Origin: Hydractinia symbiolongicarpus
Taxonomy: Eukaryota; Cnidaria; Hydrozoa; Anthoathecata; Hydractiniidae
Direction of reading: 5' to 3'
Length of the DNA: 64,000 bases
Assembly (NCBI RefSeq): GCF_029227915.1
Contig: NC_079881.1
Coordinates: 12,127,501 to 12,191,500, forward strand
Within the stretch, counting starts at the first letter, position 1, and each line of letters opens with the position of its first letter. This document shows positions 20,457 through 33,228 of this stretch, piece after piece. Position numbers and translations under genes: made by a program. The notes under the pieces were generated by a model. The model was not told where the DNA came from. It worked only from the letters and a program-made list of their open reading frames with translations, and ran no database searches.

Positions 20457-21130
20457 TTTTCTTCTATTTTTAAACTAAACAGTTAGGACACAGTTTATTC
20501 ATAGTAACACAGAATCACGCCAAATCGCAAAACATGTCACATGATGACGGAAGTTAATACTGCTAACATGTTCATAGACACAGTACATGAGTTTCAAGCA
20601 CTATCAAAAGAGTGAAACAAAGATATGAACCAGACAGAAAAAATATGGAAATAAATAAAATATGGAAATATGGAAAGTCAACAACAAAACTGAAAGTTAT
20701 ACCAAAAAAAAATAGCCCTACATGCAATGGCTTGTGGCGAATAAACATACTTAAATTTTGTCTGCTGAAACAAAATACTATCCAATCCTTTTTTGGGTAG
20801 AATAAAAAAGCATGTATTATAGCTGGAATTTTGTTTAGCTAATAAAACAAGATAAAACAAATGCGTTATGACATTATAGTTTAGAGCTTCAGACTTCAAT
20901 TTTCAGAACTTTACTTTCTCAGTAAGTAAATATTACAAAAAAATGTGTTATTTTGCTTAAAATTTAGCATAATACATCTGTAAGTTTTTTAAAAAAATCT
21001 TAAGGGAATTGATATTGCAGGTTTCAGGCCTAAAACGCAGTTCCTTGTGTTGCGACACTCTATCTTATTTTTGTATACAAAAGAAAGTCCATGTAACTTC
21101 AAAATAACAACAAACATGGTCATATAAGCC
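20457..21130. other. Upstream flank of the CARD gene
   Basis: Presumed promoter and 5' UTR of the CARD gene near 20457-20600. No TATA box assigned. Otherwise AT-rich with no gene. Confidence 0.35.
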
Positions 21131-21494
21131 TATCATCATCATCATCATCTTCATCATCATCATTCTCGGCTTAAGGTCCGTTTTCTATTCCAGCATGGGT
21201 TGGACAGGGTATATTTATGACCCTCTTCCAATCTGATCTAGACTGTGTTAGATTTAAACTCCACTTCCTCTGTATCAAGTCTGTCCTAATAACTTCCTGC
21301 TAAGTCTTTCTCGGTCTGCCTCTGGGCTTTGCCCCGGGAACTATCAAGTCTCTACACTTTCTTACCCATTTATCCCCCTCCATTCTTTCCAAGTGCCCCA
21401 ACCAATTTAATCTTCTTATCTGGATAACATCTTCAATTCTACGGATACTGCTTCTTAGCTCATCTGAACCTACTACAACACAAAACAGTGGCAA
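21131..21494 (-). pseudogene. RTE-like LINE, 3' end with trinucleotide tail
   Basis: The minus strand reads the C-terminal tail of an LINE ORF2: RRLNWLGHLERMEGDKWV, then RDLIVPGAKPRGRPRKT, then after a stop a segment with DLIQRKWSLNLTQSRSDWKR and NIPCPTHAGIENGP. It ends in a (GAT)n run (21131-21171 as ATC on the plus strand), the usual 3' tail of RTE-type LINEs. It is heavily 5' truncated, the normal fate of such copies. Confidence 0.7.
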
Positions 21495-24400
21495 ACTTTT
21501 ATTTTATTCAAACTTTCCAAAGCGTCCTGCAGCAAACTAAAAGGAAGCATGTCAACTCGATATAGAACTTTTATCAATGTGAGTTTAGCTTTAGTAAAAT
21601 ATATAAAAACTAGTTTGTGGCCCATGGATAAAACTACAGGTTCGCATGTTCCTTATTAACGGCATTCTGTGTGTCTCACTGCTTGTGGTTTCCTTTTTCG
21701 CAGAGACAGACAATGGCTATTATTATAGAGACATATAAAATCAGTTCCATTTTTCTCTCACACAAAATGTCTTCTTATGTATTATCATAAATTACTCATT
21801 ACTTATTAAATTAAAAGTTCTTTTAACAATGAGATGTTTTCAATGTCACAATGAAAACTTCTAATTTAAAATTTTTATAAATAACATTAGTCATAACAGC
21901 ACAATTAGTATGATTAAGCATTGTCATGTTACATTGATCAACCTCACATGCTAATATATCCCAAAAAAATAGCTATATATCTGTTGATAAGCTGATATTG
22001 TGCAGCATTCATTGGTCAAATTTTACATGTTCGAATTGAATAAAAAATCCTTAGAAAAAAAGACTTTAACAAAAACATTATGTCATAAAATAATAATAAA
22101 ATAATAATATGAATACATACACGAAGACTGGTCATTTAAAACAAATTGCTGAATGTAAAAAAGTCTTGTTAACTTTTTTCTAATATATTTTGTCAAAAAA
22201 ATCTCCAATCATAACAACGAGGACCAATTTTTATTAATGCAAAATAATTTAACAAAAAAATTACCATTCAAACAATATAAAAATTGTTATGGTATTACAT
22301 CATATTTTGTCACATACAAACAGAATCTATAGTCATGCTAACAAATTATTAGATGAATAGAAAGATCCACTTAAGTAGATAAACTTTAACTGGCCAAACA
22401 GGTATCTCGGAGTAAACTAAATGAATCGAAACTTAACCTTACCTCCTTATAACACAGATACAAACAATTATAACTACATCATAAATCATAAAGAAAGGTT
22501 AAAACGTAATGTTTACACTACTTATTATTTGTTTTACAAACACTACTTTTCCTGTTACAGTGTGGAATTAAATTTATTTAACAACTTTCTCACACAAATT
22601 TAAAAACAACAAAGAAGATACATAAAGAAAAAAAATTTAAAAGAATGATTAAAGAATGAACATATTGTAGCTGTGGCTTTTCATGTTTTATTAAAAACAT
22701 GCAAATGTCAGAAATTAAAATTCCATGACCTCATCTGGTAGGTTTAAACAACACAGAACAAACATACCTTATGTATAACATAACAATAACAAAAAAAAAA
22801 GAAATAAGTAAAACCTATGTGTGTGTATTTAAAAAAACAGACCTTCATTTTTTAGTTGATTGTCATTTCCTCAACGTCAGTGACAAAACAGTCTTTTTAT
22901 GTCCTAATAATTGGTTGTGATGCGAAACAAACACAAATAAACAGAAAAAATACATACAAATACCAAAAAATGTACACAAGGTTTTTTTCTATTATCCCAT
23001 AATTTTTTTTTAAAAAAAATGTTCCACAGCATGTAAAATGTTTGTAATTGCATGTACACATTTTACACAATTATATAGGGAACTGCTAATAACATTAAAA
23101 CTTGATTGATTAGAGATGGATACAAGATATGAAAGTCCCATTCCAACACGGTGTTGCTTTATGATATACATCAGCAAACAACATATAAGAAGCATAGAAA
23201 ACCACACAAACATCTCAGCACTTCCTTAATAGTTTTGAAAATACATTTCCCTACATGTTAAATAATTTTCCATTTTTAACTAAGTTAAAGCAAGAGTCAT
23301 AGTTGTGACAACAAAATTACTAATTCTCAACCGACAAACAAATTAAAGTTGTTCATCAACAAGAAAATATAACTTTCACTAAACTAATGTAATTTAAAAT
23401 AATAAGGACACAATATTAATAATGTATGACTGTATAAATCATGCCACACAATTTATAATATATAATTAGGCCCCTTTGGGATTGGCACAAAGGACAACTT
23501 ATACACATAAAAGATATATTATTAATATTGCATTTTCTTTTTTGGTTGTATTTCTATTTTTTGTTCATAAAAATTATGACAATTAAGTTTATAACATTTA
23601 CTTTTCTGAAAAAAAAATTAATAAATGTCCCTGCTGAATTAACTGTCTCAGCCTAATTAGCGCCCCCTGTTAAGATGAAATTTTTAAATAAGCCTAGTGT
23701 CATTTACAGTAATTAAATTTTTCACACCTATTCAAACACAAAAAGGGACAAACCTTTGTTGCAGATAAATATGATATGTTTTGATATCTCCAGTAACTTT
23801 GCCAAATTTTAGTATAGGGCCACAAAATTTTCTTTTTAAATTAAATTTTTTTAAGGATATTAACAGACTTTTGCCATCATTCAAGAGGACTTTTGCAAAA
23901 CACACAAAGACTTTGATTCAAATCAAGAACAGCCGTATTATTCAATCTGTTGGTATAAGTAACCCTGTACAATAGCTTGCCAAGTGTTGCAAAGATAATG
24001 GATTTCATTCGATCCATTGTCCAATGTGCAGGTTTATTTATACCATATATCTCACATATGCACTGATGTTCCTATAACATATCCAATTTGTCTAATTTAT
24101 TTTTTTTTTACTTTAAAAAGCTTTTAAATTAAAAGACATAATTAAATAATTTTATGAAAGGTAATGGCTACCCTATTAGTTTCTTAACATCATACAAAAC
24201 TGGACACTATCAAAAGATATCTTTCTTTACATCATCAAAACTGGAAAACATCCAAATTTATTCTAAACACGTGAATATTCTAAAATAATAAAACAACAAG
24301 TGAGGTAAGGTAGTTTCGATAGTAAACCACTTATGTACATAGAAGTTCTGAGAATCAATTATATAAACAATAAATAGATATTATAAGGTTAGAACAGGAA

Positions 24401-26930
24401 ACAAAAAATACATAATATAGCTATTAAAGAATTTTTAAAGACTTTAGAGAGACATGGTAGAAACAAATGAGTTTTTTGCCAAGAATTAAACAAAAATGAA
24501 TGCAGTGTGAATTTGTAGTTTAAAAACAAAATAATGCAAGTTAAACATTCAGTCATTTCCGAAGATTTTTTTCCTCTTTTGAATTATACCTAATTTATAA
24601 AAAAAATTTTTTCCAAATCTATGTATAAAATATTTATCATCATCATCTGTAAATCTGACCCTTATAGTATATCCTATTTTTGTTGAAATAACTAATTTTA
24701 AATATCTTTTTTTTAATACAGCTAAAAAAATTTAAAAAACGATCTTTCAGTCTCGGCTGAAATTTAAACTTTTTTGATAAGGTATAGTTTGGTTAGTAGT
24801 TCATTTTTCACAATCTATTGTATAATAACAAACGCAAAACCTAGTCGCTAAATTGCCAATGTGGAGAGAAAAATACCAATACAAATTAATATACTTGCAT
24901 ATACTTGCTAAACTTGCAAAATTAATTGGTAAAAATATTTGCTAAAAACATTTTAATTGTCAACCACAGAAGATATTAGAAAATAAAAGAAATGCAAAAG
25001 TCAAGTTAACTAAACATTTGTGGATTTTTTTTATCTAGAAATGTTAATTTAAAACAAAACTTGAACTATTGTTGCAACTAAAATTATGCATTAGTAATAA
25101 CAAGCATTTTTAAATCTGTCCACACAAACAAATTGAAAAACTCCAGCAAATATAAAACAGCCATATTAGATTTACCTGTCAAGTTTTAACAATTACAACC
25201 AACACAATCAGACAACAAAGTCTTATAAAGGTGATCTTTTTATCTTCGTATATACCAAAAGTTTCCTACTAAACGTTTTGACACAAGGAAATTTATTAGG
25301 TCAATGACACAGAAGAGCAATTAAATTTAAGAATTACTACAATGTTCAGTTCCTGATACAGGATAAAAATAATGTTGTCCATAGTAACACACTATGATTT
25401 TACAAAACATTAATTAATTAACACATTAAGTTAATGATCTATGATTGTGTGGAAGCACCCTTCTAGAAATGTTTTTTTATACAAACCAACCAAGAAAGGA
25501 GTTTGAAGGTGTTTGTTTAAAAAGCTTCAATTATCTCAATACCCTCTTGAGAGTCTTTATAATATATATAATATATAATATAAGGTAATCTAGTAATATT
25601 TAAAATTATTTTGCATGACTTTAATCTTCTAGTATAGAAAGAAAAATAATAATTTTGCTCCAACAAAATTGTAAAAGTAAGCATGGATGAAGGCATGACT
25701 ACGTGATAATGGCTTGATATATTTGATTGATGTTAAAAATAATTGACATTGGCAGAAAAGTTTTTGTACGTCTGTAACCATAGGTATTTCAAGTTTTGCC
25801 TCAAAACACCACTATGGTTTATTCTTCACTGGTGACCAACTGTTTTTAATGATGCAGTTGAAGCGCGAAAACTAACTGTTTTTTTGCTAAGTTTGTTGTT
25901 CCTGCATTACCATAGGAGGCAACTGGACTATGCTCTGGAAAAACAAATACTTTTTCCGTTGTTATATCTTTGGCTATTTTTTACACATCTAATCGCACAA
26001 TGCCTAGGGACTTTTTATGTGCGATTTTACCACGTCAAATAATTGCCAACGCGAAGGAACTTGTTTTGAAAATATGTTGGTAATTACCTCGGCAAATGCC
26101 GAGTGCCATATCAAATTACAAAGGTTGTTACCGCCCTTAATCATATTCATGCTGGAGGGGGAGGGGTGATGCAGCCCCCTCTCCCTTCCCTCTTTAACAA
26201 GTTGCATCTCAAATAAAAAGTCTTTTGAAATAAAAACTATGCATATTTTATTTTTCGTTTGATTGCTCAGCTATGTGAGAACATATGCAGAATTATTTCT
26301 ATTTTTTCTTTAAAAAAAATTATTCTGAAAGAACTTTATGCAGAATTATTTTAATTTTTTTTTAAAAAAATAATTGTTCGAAGGGAGCTTTCGTTTCACT
26401 TTGCCGCCTGAAGGTATATGTTTTGGCTATGCAGTCAGTAATAATTAAAGCGCTACCGAAATAATACCTAAAAGGGTCACGTGCCACTAAAAAAGACTGG
26501 AGCAAGAATGAAAATTTTTAACGAAGAAGAAGGTCGAATATAACCAAAGTGGCGGTCGAGCCACAAGAAAATAAATATTTAAAAAGCTATATCTGGAGTT
26601 ACATGAAGTTTTAACAAAAAGTAAATACATTTAGCATTTCTCATGCAAATCTTTCAGATGAGTCCAACTTGTAAAAGTACCTTAAGATTCCTTTAAGGTA
26701 TAGGACACCTAACCTCTCCCATGTTCTGATTATATTTAACTTGCATGGGTATGCACTCTTCTGACGATGAAGGTCGGACTGACTTGTGGCATGGTTCCAA
26801 ATGGTCTTCCGTCTTTCGTTTGAGTCTCAGTGTAATGCACCAGCGAAGCATAAGAGTGTCAGCACGAAGGAAAGGGGCCAACTTCAATGTTCTTTATACC
26901 GTACGTTCTTCATAATAACACCGAGCGTTT
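21495..26930. other. Long AT-rich region without recognised genes
   Basis: I read both strands and found no coding motif. Small frames (22421-22603, 23010-23213, 23781-23975, 26004-26207, 26693-26887) are unsupported; the last two may be fragments of repeats. Features seen: an AT dinucleotide run at 25558-25582 and a short direct duplication around 26283-26380 (ATGCAGAATTATTT). Distal regulatory DNA or old repeats are possible. Confidence 0.3.
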
Positions 26931-26939
26931 TTGATTGTG

Positions 26940-27045
26940 GCATTCATTTACATTTCACAACAAAATTATGTCGGCAACTTTTTTGTGGATGCAACTACGG
27001 TATCTTTGTATTTTACGTCAGCAATTATGTTAATGTGGATTGAGA
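26940..27045. repeat. Fragment of the CAG-ended element family seen at 40687-41454
   Basis: GATGCAACTACGGTATCTTTG and flanking GTCGGCAA/CGTCAGCAATTA motifs match the right part of the element at 40687-41454 (near 41380-41430). Only this internal piece is recognisable here. Confidence 0.5.
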
Positions 27046-27870
27046 ACCAGAGAAAGCCTAGTGGAAGAAAAAAAATACACACATATTTTGTTTACACGTT
27101 GATTTTATTGTGTAAAGCATTCAGAGACTTTAAAACAATTTTAAAAAAATGCACACCATGGCACGCACAGGGCCTTTTGCGCGTGCGGTTTGTCACACTC
27201 GCAACTAAAACTCACGGCAAGGTCTGAGTGACAAATTGTGAATAGAATAAAATCGTAACGCCATGTATGACGCCAAACGAACAATTTTTAAACATGTATA
27301 ATTGTGTTTGTTGCTTACTTTTAAAAAAACCACATATATTTGATGGAGCCTGTTTTTAGAAGCTCTTCTTGTTTGATGATTCAAATTTTCAAATGGCTAG
27401 CCTAACAAATATCAAGGGATTTACCCTGTTCATTATTTCCAGTAGGGTCAATGGCTTAGATGGGGAGTCCTAGAGTATTTATTTATTTATTATTATTATT
27501 ATTATATAGTATTTATTTTGAGCTAAGCAGACGCAATCAGGGTACGTGTTCTACCGGACAACTCCCTGCAACATTCAACAGCCCACAGTGTACTATCTCC
27601 AATTTCCCTCACATGGCTTATGTTAATCCGGCGGGGCTATGGTACCGTATTTTGCCATATATAACCTGCAGGTTATAACTTGATTTTTACAACTTCCACT
27701 GTGGGTGCGGGTTATAATGTGGTGCAGGTTATGTGATAAGCTTTATATTTTCTGTCATTTATTGTGAAATTTAAAGTTTATACATTCAATGAAGAAAATA
27801 GTACCAACGGGATTGCTGAGATATAAATACATAACAAAATTCTATAAACATTAGAAAAGAACGTTCTGTA

Positions 27871-27987
27871 TGTTAGTGTTGATCATATGCTTATTACTTG
27901 TTTCTTTATAGTGTAGCATTAAACTGGTGGGTGTAATAAATATATGTGTACATCGTTTCACTATCTATGGTTATTATCAATTTTACA
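27871..27987 (+). repeat. Left LTR of the copia element
   Basis: 117 bp, starts TGTTAGTGTTGATCATATG and ends ATCAATTTTACA. Contains TTTCTTTATAGTG (possible TATA region) and GTGTAATAAATATA (AATAAA-type signal). The primer-binding site follows directly. Confidence 0.9.
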
Positions 27988-28018
27988 TGGTAGCAAAGGG
28001 TAGTTGAAGAATTTGAAG

Positions 28019-28790
28019 ATGAGTGGCTATAAAAAGCCACCAGTGTTCAATAGCAAAAGACAAACCATATGACAGATATTGTGAAGAGTTACATGCTTGG
28101 TGCATTGTTACAGATTTAGATAAAAAGAAATGGGGAGTTGCAGTAGCATTGTCTTTTCTGAAAGATGATCCAAGTGGTGTTAGAGACAAAGTGTTTAATG
28201 AACTGAAACTGGAAAGTATTAAAGCTGATGTTGGCGTAGAGAAACTTATTGATTATTTGGATAAACTTTTTAAAAAAGATGAGCTAAGTAAGGTATACAA
28301 ACGTTATACCATATTTGATAGATACGTACGTGAAGCTAACCAGAAAGTTGAGGCTTTTGTTTTGGAATTTGAAAAAAGGTATAACCGAATAATGCAAAAA
28401 GATATGAAATTGCCTTCCTCAGTCTTAGCATTTAAACTACTTGATGCTTCAAAACTTTCTTACAAAGAGAGACAACTGGTGTTAACAGGTGTTGATTACT
28501 CAAAGAAATAACAGTTATTTGATCAAATGAAAACTGCTCTCAGAAAGTTCTATGGAAAACAAGCTATCCCATCTGAGAGTGATGTTTCTGGCATTGCGTT
28601 TGAATCCAGGGGAGCCTCAGCTTCAGAAGAGATACTTTACAATTGTCCTAATAAATATCAACATAACCGTTTTAGCAGACCACAGAGAATTTTTAGGCAT
28701 GGTGAAAATGAACATTTTCAATCTAGAAACACTGACACTAAAACAAACCCATTGGGTTTCAATGATAAACCTACAAAATGCAAAATTTGA
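28019..28790 (+). pseudogene. copia gag, broken
   Basis: The true start is probably the ATG at 28019 (MSGYKKPPVFNSKRQ); a one-base frameshift near 28070 leads into the main frame (PYDRYCEELHAWCIVTDLDK ...). The capsid-like helical part ends at a premature TAA (28509-28511), after which the same frame continues through QLFDQMKTALRKF. A CX2CX4HX4C zinc knuckle lies at the gag-pol joint (about 28774-28820) but a missing base in it shifts the frame. Confidence 0.75.
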
Positions 28791-31700
28791 AGTCTATTTT
28801 GCATTTTATGAGAGATTGTCCTCACAGATGGTCCATGAACTCTGGGGAGCATATCACATTATTTACTGGATCAAATGAAAGTGAGTTGTGTTTACTTACT
28901 AGTGAAGCAAGAAATTCGACAGTTCTTGATTCAGACTGCACATCTACAGTTGCAGGCAGGCATTGGATGGACTGTTACCTAGAAAAGTTAGATGCTAGAG
29001 AATCTAATCTAGTCCAGCACTGTGATAGTTCAACAGTCTTTAAATTTGGTGAAGGAGAAACAAAGAAATCCAGAGGTAGTGTAACCTTCCCATGCGAGAT
29101 TGCTGGAAAAAGCATTTTCATCAAAACGGATGTGATTGATAGTAAAATCCCATTATTATTGAGCAAAACTGCAAGGAATAATGCCAAAATCAAATTACAC
29201 CTTGAAAATGACCAAGCTGAAATTTGGGGCAAAACAGTAGACCTTGATAGTACCTCATCAGGACATTATTGCATTCCGCTTGACAAGGAAGAAATACCAA
29301 TTTCTGATTCCGTTTATACCTTGGAAGCTGATGTATCCAGAACAGAGAAAAAGAAAACGCTTGTCAAACTACTCAAGCAATTTGCCCACTCTTCACAAGG
29401 TAAACTGAAAGCCTTTCCGAGTGATGCGAATGTTTGGGATGATGATTATCAGTCTATATTAGATGAGGTTTATGCCTCTTGTGAGATATGTCAAAGAGTC
29501 TGTAAAACACCACCACGACCAGCAGTTTGTTTACCTTTGGCAAATCAATTTAATGAGACTGTAGCTATGGATTTAAAAAAGTGGAACAAGGATGTAAACA
29601 TTCTATATTTGCTTGATCTCTTCAGCCGATTTACCACTGCAAGAATCATCAAAGATAAAAAACCATCCACTATCATAGATAATGTTATGCAAATGTAGAT
29701 TGGTTCTGCATTTAGAGCCCCACAGAAGTTCTTGGCAGATAATGGTGGCAAATTTGCTAATGAAGATTGTAGAAATATGTGTGGAAACTTAAACATTCAA
29801 GTCCTTAACACAGCTGCTGAAAGCCTGTGGCAAAATGGAATCTGTGAGAGAAACCATGCTGTTGTCGACAGATGTCGACAGACACTGGCAGGCAATCCAA
29901 CAGTGTCTTTGAAAATGGCTCTAGTGTGGGCAATAAATGCAAAGAACTGCCTGCAGATGTGGGACGGATTTTCTTCCAATCAATATGTATTTGGACAAAA
30001 TCCTAATCTTCCCAACGTGATAAGAGATTTGCCACCAGCTCTTGAAGGTACAACAATGAACCAAGTGTTTGCAAAGCATATCAACACTTCGCATGCTGCT
30101 AGAAGAGCATACATAGAAGCTGAGTCATCATCAGACGTGCCTCAAAACATAAAATTAAGGTAAATTTTACTCAATTTGACAGGTTGTAAAGTCTTCTTTT
30201 ACAAGAAACACGAATCCAACAAAAGGAAAGGACCTGGCACTGTAATAGGTCAAGATGAAAAAATTGTCTTTGTGCGACATGGAAATGTTTATGTTAGGGT
30301 ATCAACCAACAGATTGATTAACGTTGGGCATGAATTTCAAGAGCCAACAGAATCAGATCCTAGCCCTGAAATAAAAGTTACCTCAGGTGAGGCGAATTAC
30401 ATTCGTGAATCTTCAGACGAAGAAAGCACTAATCAAAGACAGCATGACGATGCTGCTACACACGATGGAGTACAACTTGATGATGCCACCTTGGACTAAA
30501 ACATGACTGACAACGTTACGGGTATGCCAAAGAAAAATGATGAAATTCGCTACAAGCAACCAGGTGACAACATTTGGAGAGAGGCAACGATAATCAGCAG
30601 AGCTGGCAAAGCAACTGGGAAGTATTCTTCCTGGTACAATGTGAAACACCCAGATGAAGAAAATCACATTTGTATAGATTTTCAGAGTATTGATAAATGG
30701 GAAAAGGTAGAAAAGGGAAGAACTGAGGAAGTAAACATTGTCTTAGTTCCACAACAACGCCATTGTGACAAAGATGTTATCACTGCCAAGGAACAAGAGA
30801 TTAAGAACTGGAAGGATTTTAAGATTTTTGAAGAAGTGAGAGATTCAGGACAAAAGACAATTTCTACTACATGGGAAAATTTTTGGACCAGAAAATTGGT
30901 CTAAAAAGTTTTGTAAAAGCCAGACTCATTGCAAGAGGCTTTGAAGAGGAGCAAATTTAACAAGTTGACTCGCCCACTGCCTTGAAAACACCCTGAGAAT
31001 TCTGATAGCAATCTCTAGTATAAAAGAGTGGCAATGCAAAACCACAGATATCAAAGCTGCTTTTCTTCAGGGATGCGAGATCCAGATAAATGTATTTTTT
31101 CAGCCACCAATTGAAGCAGATGACCAAGGCAACCTTTGGAAACTTAAAAAGGTTGTGTATGTATTAAATGATGCTGCATGACGCTGGTTTTTTACTGTGC
31201 AAAAAGAAATTGAAAAGCTTGGATGTGTACAATCCAAGTTCGATCCAGCTATGTTCTATTGGAAACGTGAGGATATTCTAGAAGGGCTTTTTGTCATCCA
31301 TGTCGACGATTTTATTCACTCTGGAACAACATCTTTTGAGAAAGAGGTTGTTTATAAACTAAGAGATGTCTTTCGAAATGGGAAAATTGAGGAAAATTAT
31401 TTTAAATATGTTGGCAAACATACAGCATAACAATGGTAACATAGAAGTGTCCTAGAATGATTTTATTGACTCGATGCAACTTATACTGCTATCTCCGAAA
31501 CGTCAAGCAAATAAGTTGGAGAAACTTAATTCCACTGAAATTGCCAGTTTACGGAGTTTGGTTGGTCAAGCAAATTGGGTGGCCAGTCAGACCAGGCCTG
31601 ATGTTAGTTTTGATGTTTTGCACTTTAGCATGTGTATCAACCAGAGTCCAGAAGTAAGACATCTCATTGAAGCTAACAAAATGGTAAAGAAAATTAAGTC

Positions 31701-32241
31701 TGATCAGTTTAAACTGATATATCCAAAAACGAATGTCAACCAGGAGCTGCGATTAGTCGTATTCACAGATGCTTCCCATGTAAATTTGCCAGATGGTGCA
31801 TCTAGTGCAGGTGCACATTTCATTTTATTAGTTGGAGGAAATAACAATTGTTATATACTAAATTGGTCATCAAACAAAATTAAAAGGGTACTGAAGAGTA
31901 CCACAGCCGCAGAAAGTTTAGCACTATCAAATGGATTGGACGATGCACTGTACCTATCTGAATTACTGGCGGAATTGCTAAGAAAAGTCGGAAAGAAAAT
32001 CACAATAAATGCCAAGATTGATAATAAAAATCTACATTCACTTATATATTCAACGAAAGTAATTAGTGAAAAACGACTGCATATTGATATTGCAGGAATA
32101 AAAGAGATGCTAATTCGTAAAGAAATCAGTACAGTGGAATGGATACCCACCGAAAGACAATTGGCTGATTGTCAGACAAAACATGGTGCTAGTTGTCAGA
32201 GTTTACAAAATATTCTGCCGATTGGAAAACCTGATGTGTGA
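28778..32241 (+). pseudogene. copia pol (protease, integrase, reverse transcriptase, RNase H), broken
   Basis: Protease: VLDSDCTSTVAG near 28922, where the catalytic Asp-Ser/Thr-Gly has Asp in place of Gly. Integrase: CEICQRV zinc part, then AMDLKKWN (first Asp), LADNGGKFAN (second Asp) and NGICERNH (Glu). Reverse transcriptase: SPTA near 30970, VVYVLNDAA in place of the usual LYGLKQA, and the catalytic FVIHVDDFIHSG near 31290. RNase H: VFTDASHVNLPDG, KSTTAAESLAL and ISEKRLHIDIAGIKEML. Stops occur near 29696, 30161 and 30497, and frames change around 30890-31200 and 31430-31470. The final frame ends at 32241. Confidence 0.85.
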
Positions 32242-32372
32242 CATTTTAAAATTGACTATTATCAAAGTGTTTCATTTTATTTTATTGTGCACACAGGTTG
32301 TGTACCTTCTTTTGTTGCAGACATTACAAACATTATGGACGTTCTACGAACTACAAGAAAAAGGGAGGCATG

Positions 32373-32490
32373 TGTTAGTGTTGATCATATGTTTATTATT
32401 TGTTTCTTTATAGTGTAGCATTATAACTGGTGGGTGTAATAAATATTTGTGTACATCGTTTCCCTATCCATGGTTATTATCAATTTTACA
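32373..32490 (+). repeat. Right LTR of the copia element
   Basis: 118 bp with the same ends as the left LTR; about 95% identical, with one inserted T in the CATTATAACTGG stretch. The preceding purine tract primes plus-strand synthesis. Confidence 0.9.
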
Positions 32491-33070
32491 CCGTACATCG
32501 CTGCTAAAGACAATCCATGATAAATATTATGTTGTTTATTTTTATGCCAAAAAACTGAAATATACATAAAAACAGAGATTTTACTTTAGATTTATAACCT
32601 GATAGCAAGGGTTTTTTTATTTGTTTGTTTGTTTGTTTAATTGCAGGAAGCAAGAGTTATTATTGGTTGAAACTAATGTTTACAAATAAAAGGAAAACAG
32701 CATTGTCAAATTAATTTTAATTCATTATTATATCGGCAATCGGAGGTTAAGACTGAGAGAGTCACTATTTCAGACACTCGGTTGTTGTGTTTGAGGTTCA
32801 CGAGTTTAAACGTCCCTCACTTGTCTACACGCACATGTTTATAAAATGATTAGGGTAAGTAAAAATACGCTGATAGCATGTAGTTTATAACTACCTAAAA
32901 AAGCTGAGCTGCGGGTTATATGATGTGCGGGTTATATACCAGAAAATATGGTAACATTCACTACCTCATATTGCATCCCTGCTAAAAGGAAATTGAACCC
33001 TGGTCTCTCCTGCACTAAGTGCAAGGAGTTATAACCACCAAGCTATGGCACCACAAATATAAGTCAAATA

Positions 33071-33226
33071 GATGACTTGCTAGAATCTTTGTTTACATTT
33101 TATTTCGGCAGGCAAATAGTTTTTTAACCAATCAGATCTTCTAAAAAGAATTATTAGCCAATTAAATTGCTTTATTTTGCCTGCCAAAAAATAAAAACAA
33201 AAAAATTATCAAGATAGCAAGTCATC
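33071..33226. mobile_element. 156-bp TA-flanked MITE
   Basis: GATGACTTGCTA at 33071 is inverted at the right end (TAGCAAGTCATC). The imperfect inverted repeat continues inward with TTGTTT..ATTTT and GGCAGGCAAA. TA flanks each end (33069-33070, 33227-33228). No coding capacity. A scrap of the TTAA-type element family (GGGTTCCCTTTA) follows at about 33244-33256. Confidence 0.75.
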
Positions 33227-33228
33227 TA

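Larger units (their letters stand above)
27871..32490 (+). mobile_element. Ty1/copia LTR retrotransposon, decayed full-length copy
   Basis: Order LTR, primer site, gag, protease, integrase, reverse transcriptase, RNase H, polypurine tract, LTR, which is the copia order (integrase before reverse transcriptase). The LTRs are 117 and 118 bp with TG..CA ends and differ at about 5 substitutions and 1 indel. After the left LTR, TGGTAGCAAAG resembles the 3' end complement of initiator tRNA-Met. AAAAAGGGAGGCA precedes the right LTR. Flanks CTGTA and CCGTA look like a 5-bp target duplication with one change. At least six stops or frameshifts make it inactive. Confidence 0.9.
27645..32951. mobile_element. 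TA-flanked inverted-repeat element (mariner/pogo-like), itself interrupted by a copia element
   Basis: The left end starts CCGTATTTTGCCATATATAA; the right end, reverse-complemented, starts CCATATTTTCTGGTATATAA. Both run on into ACC(T/C)GCA. TA dinucleotides flank both ends (27643-27644 and 32952-32953). Without the copia insertion it would be about 690 bp with no transposase, hence non-autonomous. Subterminal GTGCGGGTTATA motifs repeat on both sides. The TA duplication and ends suggest the Tc1/mariner/pogo superfamily; this is inference. Confidence 0.7.
27394..33056 (-). mobile_element. tRNA-derived SINE interrupted by a nested insertion
   Basis: The SINE pieces are 27394-27644 and 32952-33056. 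Joined, they parallel the uninterrupted copy at 43355-43672. The head lies on the right: A box TAGCTTGGTGG (33035-33045) and B-box-like GGTTCAATTTCC (32988-32999) on the minus strand. The body includes the conserved CCATGTGAGGGAAATTGG stretch, and the tail ends near GGCTAGCC at 27394. The break is at GCTATGGTA|ACAT, where the other copy is continuous. Confidence 0.75.

Noticed and set aside
22421-23975. Small ORFs in the AT-rich region
   Set aside because: Short, hydrophobic or Asn/Lys-rich by base composition, without splice sites or motifs.
32183-32413. Plus-strand ORF across the right copia LTR
   Set aside because: It runs in another frame over the RNase H end and into the LTR; no motif.
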